Source of the DNA: Planctomycetota bacterium
GTDB taxonomy: Bacteria > Planctomycetota > SBBH01 > JACQRN01
Assembly: GCA_016206515.1 (NCBI GenBank)
Contig: JACQRN010000115.1
Span: forward strand, 1 to 10,897
DNA: 10,897 nucleotides
Reading direction: 5' to 3'
Below, one piece after another: positions 5,810 to 10,897 of this stretch (positions are counted from its first letter, which is position 1; every line of letters starts with the position of its first letter). A program made the translations under genes and the position numbers. The notes beneath the pieces are model-generated. The model had not been told where the DNA came from. It was given only the letters and a program-made list of their open reading frames with translations, and did not search any database.

Positions 5810-7114
5810 ATGAGCGAAATCCTTCGGTTCGTCGATCTGATCAACCGGGAGCGGGATATCGACCGCGAGAGCATCTTCCAAGCGCTCGAGACGGCGCTCC
5901 TGTCGGCGGTACGCAAGCAGGAGGGGCGGGCGGTCGAGGTGTCGGCCACCGTCGACCGGGTCACCGGGGAGATCGAGGTGTGGGTCGACGGGAAGCCGGT
6001 CGACCACAAGACGCTCGGGCGGATCGCGGCGCAGACCGCCAAGCAGATCCTGCTCCAGCGCAACCGCGAGGCGGAGCGGGACGTCGTCTACAAGGAGTAC
6101 GAGCACAAGAAGGGGGAGATGGTCACCGGCATGGTCCAGCGCATCGAGCGCGGGATGGTGATCGTCAACATGGGGCGGACCGAGGGGATCATCCCCCGCA
6201 TGGAGCAGGTCCGCACGGAGCTGTACAAGCCGGGCGACCGCGTCCGGTGCCTCATCCTCGACGTGCAGAAGGTCGGCCAGCAGGTCCGGATCGTCCTGTC
6301 GCGGGCGCACCCGGACCTGGTGCGGCGCCTGTTCGAGATCGAGGTGCCGGAGATCGGCGAACGGATCGTGGAGGTCCGCGCGCTCGTGCGGGAGCCGGGA
6401 CACCGCACCAAGATCGCGGTGGCATCCGTCGACACGCGCGTCGACGCGGTGGGCGCCTGCGTGGGGGTCCGCGGCAGCCGGATCAAGAACGTCGTCGACG
6501 AACTCAACGGGGAGAAGATCGACATCATCCGCTGGTCCGACATGCCGGAGATCCTGCTGGGGAACTCCCTGAAGCCCGCCGAAGCGGAGGAGATCTACGT
6601 CTACGCCAAGACGCGCCGCGCGGAGGTGATCGTCGCGGACGACCAGCTCGCCCTGTCGATCGGCCGGCGGGGGCAGAACGTGCGCCTCGCGGGGAAGCTC
6701 TGCGGCTGGCAGATCGACGTCTACACGCGCGAGCAGATGCGCGAGCGCTCCGCGGAACGCCGCGCGGAGCTCTCCTCCCTGCCGCACATCGGGGAGGAGA
6801 ACTTCGGCCGGCTCGCCGAGGCCGGGTACGGCGGATGGAAGGACGTCGCCGAGCGCGGCGCCGAGGGGCTCTCCTCCCTGGCCGGGATCGAGCTGACTCC
6901 CGAGAGGATCGAGGAGATTGTCCGCGTCGCCAGCGAAAGGCAGGCCGCGAAGGATGCGCGCGAGGCGGAGGAGAGGGCTCGCGTCGAGGCGGAGGCTGCG
7001 GCAGCCACCGCCGCGGCCTCCGCGGCGCAGGCGGCCGCCCAACCGGCCGCGCCCGCCCCGCCGGAGGGCGCCGCGCAGGACGCGCCCTCGCCTGCGCTCG
7101 GGCAGGGCGGGTAG
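5810..7114 (+). CDS. nusA: Transcription termination/antitermination factor NusA
   Basis: NusA binds RNA polymerase and nascent RNA and modulates pausing, termination and antitermination. The protein is 434 aa, between the short Firmicute-type and the long Proteobacterial type. Domains in order: polymerase-binding N-terminal domain (about 1-105, from MSEILRFVDLINRERDIDRE), S1 domain (about 106-175, KKGEMVTGMVQRIERGMVIV), and KH1 and KH2 (about 180-335, including GACVGVRGSRIKNVVDEL, GEKIDIIRWS and SIGRRGQNVRLAGKL). One helix-hairpin-helix segment follows (about 343-395, LPHIGEENFGRLAEAGY), then an Ala/Glu/Pro-rich tail with no second acidic repeat. The ATG at 5810 follows GGAG (5795-5798) and GGGG (5800-5803) and matches the family N-terminus; the frame extends upstream to 5744 but would cross the terminator hairpin. 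rimP, the usual upstream partner, is absent. infB follows after 9 bp. Confidence 0.96.
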   Translation: MSEILRFVDLINRERDIDRESIFQALETALLSAVRKQEGRAVEVSATVDRVTGEIEVWVDGKPVDHKTLGRIAAQTAKQILLQRNREAERDVVYKEYEHKKGEMVTGMVQRIERGMVIVNMGRTEGIIPRMEQVRTELYKPGDRVRCLILDVQKVGQQVRIVLSRAHPDLVRRLFEIEVPEIGERIVEVRALVREPGHRTKIAVASVDTRVDAVGACVGVRGSRIKNVVDELNGEKIDIIRWSDMPEILLGNSLKPAEAEEIYVYAKTRRAEVIVADDQLALSIGRRGQNVRLAGKLCGWQIDVYTREQMRERSAERRAELSSLPHIGEENFGRLAEAGYGGWKDVAERGAEGLSSLAGIELTPERIEEIVRVASERQAAKDAREAEERARVEAEAAAATAAASAAQAAAQPAAPAPPEGAAQDAPSPALGQGG

Positions 7115-7123
7115 GCTGTCGGC

Positions 7124-9448
7124 GTGACGGTGACGAAGAAGCGGCTCCACGAGGTCGCCAAGGATCTCGGGCTCGACACGAAGGTCGTGCTCGATCGGTG
7201 CAAGAAGATCGGGATCCCCGTCAAGAGCCACGCCTCGACCCTCGGCTCGGTCGAGATCGAGCGTCTGCGCCTCGCCTTCGGGGTTTCGAGGAGCTACACG
7301 CCGCCCCCGGGCGCGCGCAAGGTCGAGGCCATGCCGACCGCCAAGCCGCTTCCCCCGCCCCGTCCCGAGCCGGTTCGCGGCGAGGCGCCCCGTCCCGCGC
7401 CGGTGCCGCCGCGTCCCGCCCCTCCGCCACGCCCCTCCGTCGTGCCCGTGAATCCGAACGCCGCTCCCAGCGAGGGGGGGGTCACCGTCCACGTCATCGA
7501 CCAGCGCTCCGAGGGGGGGGCCGAGCGCCGCCACGTCAAGCTCGAGAAGATCCCGCGCCGCGGGCGCCGCCCGGGGTTTCCGGGGATGCGCCCGCGAGGT
7601 CCGGGCTCGCCCGGTCTCGGCGCCCGTCCGGGATCTCCGGCCGCCGCGCCGGCCCCGCGCCGGACGGTCGAGGTGCAACTCCCGGTGACCGTGAAGTCCC
7701 TCTCGGGGATCCTCGGCGTGAAGGTCGGCGACCTCCTGAAACATATGTTGGATCTCGGCGTCCTGGTCACGATCAACCACGCCCTGGGAGACGAGGTAGT
7801 GGCGCTGCTCGGCGAGAAGCTCTCCATCGACCTGAAGGTGATCGCCGCGGACGACCCGGGCGAGAAGTCGATCGCCGAGGTCGCGGACAAGCCCGAGGAT
7901 CTCGTTGCCTGCCCGCCGATCGTGACGATGATGGGGCACGTCGACCACGGCAAGACCTCGCTCCTCGACCGGATCCGCCGCACCAACGTGGCGGCCAAGG
8001 AGTCGGGCGGGATCACGCAGCACATCGGCGCCTACCGCGTGGTGCAGGGGGACAAGACGGTCGTCTTCCTCGACACCCCCGGGCACGCGGCGTTCACGGA
8101 GATGCGCGCCCGCGGGGCGAACATGACCGACATCGTCGTGCTCGTCGTCGCTGCCGACGAGGGGGTCATGCCCCAGACGGAGGAGGCGCTCAACCACGCG
8201 CGAGCGGCCGAGGTTCCGATCGTCGTGGCGCTCAACAAGATGGACAAGCCGCAGGCGAACCCGATGAAGGTCAAGCAGCAGCTGGCGGGCGTCGGGCTCC
8301 AGACCGAGGAGTGGGGCGGCAAGACGGTCGTGGTCGAGGTCTCCGCGCAGACCGGCGCGGGGATCGACAAGCTGATCGAGATGCTCGCCCTCGAGGCGGA
8401 ACTCCTGGACCTGAAGGCGAACCCGAACAAGCCCGCGCGTGGGGTCGTCATCGAGTCCTCGCTCAGCGGCGAGCGGGGGGTCGTGACGCACGTCCTCCTG
8501 CGCGAGGGGACGCTCAAGAAGGGGGACGTCGTCCTGGCCGGCTCGTGCTACGGGCGCGTCCGGGGGCTCAACGACGACCAGGGGAAGCCGATCCCGAAGG
8601 CCGGCCCCAAGATGCCCGTCGAGATCCTCGGGTTCGAGGACCCGCCCGAGGCGGGGGACGCCTTCTATGTGATGGAAGATATGGACGCGGCGAAGGATCT
8701 CGCGGGGGAGCGCGCCGCGGCGACGCGCGAGAAGGACCTCGTCCGGCGCCAACATGTCACGCTGGAGAACCTCTTCGGGCAGACGGAGAAGGAGGGGCTC
8801 CACGACCTCAACGTCATCCTCAAGGGGGACGTGCAGGGGTCGCTCGAGGCGATCGAGAAGGCGATCTCGGACCTCTCCACCCCCGAGGTGAAGGTGCGCG
8901 TCCTGCACCGGGGCGTCGGGACCGTGACGGAGTCCGACGTGCTGCTGGCGGACGCCAGCGACGCGATCATCATGGGATTCCACGTGGTGCCGGAGGAGCG
9001 CGCCCGCTCGCTCGCGCAGGAGAAGGGGGTCGAGATCCGCCGCTATCAGATCATCTACCAGATCGTCGACGACGTGAAGAAGGCGCTCGAGGGGATGCTC
9101 GCCCCCGAGGCGCAGGAGGTCTCCCTGGGGCTGGTCTCCGTGCGCAAGACCTTCCACGCCTCGAAGGTCGGCACGATCGCCGGGTGCATGGTCTCCAAGG
9201 GCGTGGTCCGCCGCGACGCGCGCCTCCGCCTGATCCGCGACGGCGTGGTCGTCCACGAGGGGACGGTCGGGAGCCTCAAGCGGTTCAAGGACGACGCCTC
9301 CGAGGTCAAGGAGGGGACCGAGTGCGGCATCAAGATCGAGGGGTACGACGACGTGAAGGAAGGGGACGTCATCGAGTCGTTTAAGATTGACATGGTGGCG
9401 CGCACCCTCGACGTGGCGCCGAAGTCTCCAACGCAGTCCAAGAAGTAA
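7124..9448 (+). CDS. infB: Translation initiation factor IF-2
   Basis: IF2 is the GTPase that brings fMet-tRNA to the 30S subunit and promotes 50S joining. The protein is 774 aa. A first IF2_N module is at about 3-50 (KKRLHEVAKDLGLDTKVVLD), followed by a flexible Pro/Arg-rich linker (about 60-175) and a second IF2_N module (about 180-230, VTVKSLSGILGVKVGDLLKH). The G domain has all motifs: GHVDHGKTS from 271, GGITQHIGAY, DTPGH from 317, NKMD from 371 and SAQTG from 407. Domains II, III and IV follow to the C-terminus (LRDGVVVHEGTVGSLKRFKDD near the end). The GTG at 7124 leaves a 9-bp gap after nusA; a second in-frame GTG at 7130 is an equally possible start, and only a weak TAGG (7112-7115) precedes them. 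The genes that usually come next, rbfA and truB, do not follow. Confidence 0.97.
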   Translation: MTVTKKRLHEVAKDLGLDTKVVLDRCKKIGIPVKSHASTLGSVEIERLRLAFGVSRSYTPPPGARKVEAMPTAKPLPPPRPEPVRGEAPRPAPVPPRPAPPPRPSVVPVNPNAAPSEGGVTVHVIDQRSEGGAERRHVKLEKIPRRGRRPGFPGMRPRGPGSPGLGARPGSPAAAPAPRRTVEVQLPVTVKSLSGILGVKVGDLLKHMLDLGVLVTINHALGDEVVALLGEKLSIDLKVIAADDPGEKSIAEVADKPEDLVACPPIVTMMGHVDHGKTSLLDRIRRTNVAAKESGGITQHIGAYRVVQGDKTVVFLDTPGHAAFTEMRARGANMTDIVVLVVAADEGVMPQTEEALNHARAAEVPIVVALNKMDKPQANPMKVKQQLAGVGLQTEEWGGKTVVVEVSAQTGAGIDKLIEMLALEAELLDLKANPNKPARGVVIESSLSGERGVVTHVLLREGTLKKGDVVLAGSCYGRVRGLNDDQGKPIPKAGPKMPVEILGFEDPPEAGDAFYVMEDMDAAKDLAGERAAATREKDLVRRQHVTLENLFGQTEKEGLHDLNVILKGDVQGSLEAIEKAISDLSTPEVKVRVLHRGVGTVTESDVLLADASDAIIMGFHVVPEERARSLAQEKGVEIRRYQIIYQIVDDVKKALEGMLAPEAQEVSLGLVSVRKTFHASKVGTIAGCMVSKGVVRRDARLRLIRDGVVVHEGTVGSLKRFKDDASEVKEGTECGIKIEGYDDVKEGDVIESFKIDMVARTLDVAPKSPTQSKK

Positions 9449-9848
9449 AGCGGTCCGCAGACACCGTCACCGCCTGTCATCCTGAGCCGAGCCTACCTCA
9501 CCGCCTGTATACCGTCCCCGCCGTGGGCCACCCGCGGGCGCCGGTGCTCGGCTCGAATTGCCAGGTCGCTCGCCGCGTCGCTACGGCCCATGCACATCCG
9601 ACCCAGCTGAAATTCGGGGGCTGGGGAGAGCTCCATCGGAAGTGGGGGCCTCCGCTCCTTGCGAGCTTCCGGCAATTCGGCCTGCGCGCCTGACGCGCCC
9701 GCGGGCGGCCCCCGGCGGGGTCGCTGCCTTGGATGGGCGGCCACGGATGGAGGACGTGTGACAGTACATTTTCCTCGGCCCCGGACGCTCCGCTCGGCGA
9801 CCGCGGCCATCCCTGACCGCGGACCGCGTCGATCCTCTCGCACGAGGA
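9449..9848. other. 400-bp intergenic region after infB without a recognisable gene
   Basis: Open frames on both strands here are short, Arg/Pro/Ala-rich, and the longer minus-strand ones run through the 57-bp repeat, so I treat them as chance frames. Structure seen: an 11-bp direct repeat TCACCGCCTGT (9467-9477 and 9498-9508); a degenerate TGTCATCCTGAGC motif at 9475; a 9-bp inverted repeat CGAATTGCC (9554-9562) / GGCAATTCG (9671-9679) enclosing 108 bp; and a 12-bp palindrome CGCCCGCGGGCG (9696-9707). It could hold a structured RNA, a decayed gene or a dispersed repeat. No clear poly-T terminator for infB is visible. Confidence 0.5.
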
Positions 9849-9905
9849 AAATGGGGACTGTCCCAGCGACCGATCTGGCGTCGACGTGGACTGTCCCCAT
9901 TTTCC
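9849..9905. repeat. 57-bp REP-like inverted repeat, copy B, between convergent gene ends
   Basis: Second copy of the element at 5585-5641, in the same orientation. The stem is longer here: GGAAAATGGGGAC (9846-9858) pairs with GTCCCCATTTTCC (9893-9905), then a T-T mismatch and 4 more bp, around a 24-nt loop with the palindrome CGTCGACG. It lies between infB and the convergent lipoprotein gene, 30 bp from the stop of the latter. With A-runs and T-runs at the stem base it could work as a bidirectional terminator. Confidence 0.85.
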
Positions 9906-9935
9906 GGTTGTCATCCTGTCGGATCGCTCTCGTGT

Positions 9936-10883
9936 CTACTCTCGCACCACAACGTCGATCCAACGACTCGTGTTGGATACCTCGCGTCCTGCATCGTCGT
10001 AACCGGTCATATACAGGCGCACCGTCATGCCTGCGCGGATTTCTCTTATCCCTGCCGCGAGGTCTGCGATGCCGATCTCCCGCCCTGGCGGCTCTTCCAT
10101 GGATAGCGCGCCCAATCCGCTGAATCGTGTTTCGTTCTCCGGGAGGTATTCAATCTTGTCGGCGCGGATTTCGACGCGCCGCACCTCCGGGCAGGGTTCC
10201 CATGTGATCCGGGTGTTGGTACGCAGACTGACATCGCCTCCGGGATGGGACCATCGCATCGGGGAGACAAACTCCAGATCGGGCAGGATCAGAAAAGGGT
10301 CTACGGCAAGGGTGGTTTCAATCATCCAAGGGCGCCAGATCCGTCCCTCGGGATCGACAAAGCAGACTCCGAAGTTTTGCAGTGCGTGTTGTCCAGGCTG
10401 CACGATGGCAAACAGGTATCCTTCGTGGTCCGGCCATGTCCAGGAGGTCGGCTGTCCATCCAGAGTCATCATCAGTTCGACATCCCCCGTACACGGCACA
10501 AACTGTCCCCTCTGGAATTGCATCGCGCGTGTCGCGAGGATCGCGCTGCCAGGGTTCCGCTCTCTCCACTCGTCGATTTTGGACTGCAGGACCGGATCGG
10601 AAATCATCCCGCGGTAGCGGCGCTGACGGTCCAGAATCCTCCAGATCGTCTCGACCCGGCAGGCACGTTCCGGATCCGCGTCATCCCTTGCCATCTCAAG
10701 GAAGGGAAGTGCCGCGTCACCCAGATGGAGAAGATCCTGATGCGCATGTTCCCGCGTGCGCCAGTCGGGATCCCCCAGTTGTTCGATCCATAGATCGGTC
10801 CTCTCGGGCAGTGACGGCGTTGCCGCGCCGCAGCCCAGAAGAAGCGGGATCAGGACGAGGCAGTTAAGCACATATCGTTTCAC
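9936..10883 (-). CDS. Putative lipoprotein with an N-terminal HEAT-like segment, function unknown
   Basis: A 315-aa protein. The N-terminus KRYVLNCLVLIPLLLGCG is a lipoprotein signal with the lipobox Cys at residue 18, so it is probably membrane-anchored and faces the periplasm. Residues about 31-84 (LWIEQLGDPDWRTREHAHQD, then LLHLGDAALPFLEMARDDAD and PERACRVETIWRIL) form a HEAT-like helix pair of the 'LGDPDW.RE.A...L..LG..ALP.L' type common in planctomycete-like proteins. The rest (about 110-315) looks like mixed or beta-rich domains with no family I recognise; its end (TVRLYMTGYDDAGREVSNTS, then RWIDVVVRE) looks like a beta-strand domain. The GTG start at 10883 is chosen because it opens onto the signal peptide; the frame is still open at the window edge. 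Its G+C is about 60% by eye in sampled lines, clearly below its neighbours, which may mean transfer or weaker codon selection. No partner gene is visible. Confidence 0.75.
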   Translation of the reverse strand: MKRYVLNCLVLIPLLLGCGAATPSLPERTDLWIEQLGDPDWRTREHAHQDLLHLGDAALPFLEMARDDADPERACRVETIWRILDRQRRYRGMISDPVLQSKIDEWRERNPGSAILATRAMQFQRGQFVPCTGDVELMMTLDGQPTSWTWPDHEGYLFAIVQPGQHALQNFGVCFVDPEGRIWRPWMIETTLAVDPFLILPDLEFVSPMRWSHPGGDVSLRTNTRITWEPCPEVRRVEIRADKIEYLPENETRFSGLGALSMEEPPGREIGIADLAAGIREIRAGMTVRLYMTGYDDAGREVSNTSRWIDVVVRE

Positions 10884-10897
10884 GCGGTCAGTATCCC

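Noticed and set aside
5519..9256. A 1245-codon open frame on the minus strand opposite nusA and infB
   Set aside because: It runs antisense through two secure genes and through the 57-bp repeat, is dominated by Arg, Asp, Leu and Pro in a pattern typical of antisense frames in GC-rich genes, and shows no family signature.
5704..9384. A 1226-codon + strand frame overlapping nusA and infB
   Set aside because: Out-of-frame reading of real genes; almost entirely Arg/Gly/Ala, no domain, and it crosses the terminator.
9493..9963. A 156-codon minus-strand frame downstream of infB
   Set aside because: It is translated through the REP-like repeat and overlaps the end of the lipoprotein gene; no ribosome binding site or family match could be recognised.
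1..10897. CRISPR arrays, tRNA or rRNA genes, transposases, phage genes
   Set aside because: No regularly spaced repeats, no cloverleaf with a CCA end, no rRNA signature and no transposase or phage motif was seen; the two 57-bp repeats are too far apart to be an array.

Overview
The window is GC-rich bacterial chromosome (roughly two-thirds G+C or more in the coding parts). Its housekeeping genes are of bacterial type: FadI/FadJ-like beta-oxidation enzymes, NusA and IF2. A Sec-type secreted protein and a lipoprotein point to a diderm (Gram-negative-like) cell. The HEAT-like lipoprotein, the very reduced nusA-infB locus and the intergenic repeats fit Planctomycetota or another deep-branching, mostly uncultured Gram-negative lineage. 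That placement is an inference of low to moderate confidence; no rRNA or other phylogenetic marker was analysed.

Layout. Positions 1-3118 carry the end of fadI (its 5' part is outside the window) and a complete fadJ on the + strand, overlapping by 14 bp. Together they encode a trifunctional fatty-acid beta-oxidation complex. Positions 3119-3821 are mostly non-coding but hold a small minus-strand VapB/AbrB-type antitoxin gene (3433-3675) with no recognisable toxin partner. A gene for a secreted, coiled-coil DUF4140/DUF4139 (MuiA-like) protein diverges from it and ends at 5579. An imperfect 57-bp inverted repeat follows directly.

Positions 5642-5809 form an AT-richer leader with a sigma70-like promoter candidate and then a perfect intrinsic-terminator hairpin plus eight Ts, which ends 15 nt before the nusA start codon. 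nusA (5810-7114) and infB (7124-9448) follow as a tight two-gene transcription/translation operon. It lacks the neighbours rimP, ylxR/ylxQ, rbfA and truB that usually accompany them. Positions 9449-9935 contain no convincing gene but hold a second copy of the 57-bp repeat (9849-9905). The window ends with a minus-strand gene (9936-10883) for a lipoprotein with a HEAT-like helical segment; its G+C is visibly lower than that of the rest.

What stands out. All nusA transcription must pass the terminator at 5769-5794, so nusA-infB expression is very probably set by termination/antitermination in the leader, plausibly by NusA itself. Other points are the pair of near-identical REP-like hairpins, the orphan antitoxin with a possibly leaderless start, and a divergent regulatory region with a perfect 7-bp dyad. 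I see no CRISPR array, tRNA, rRNA, transposase or phage gene, and no clearly novel multigene system.
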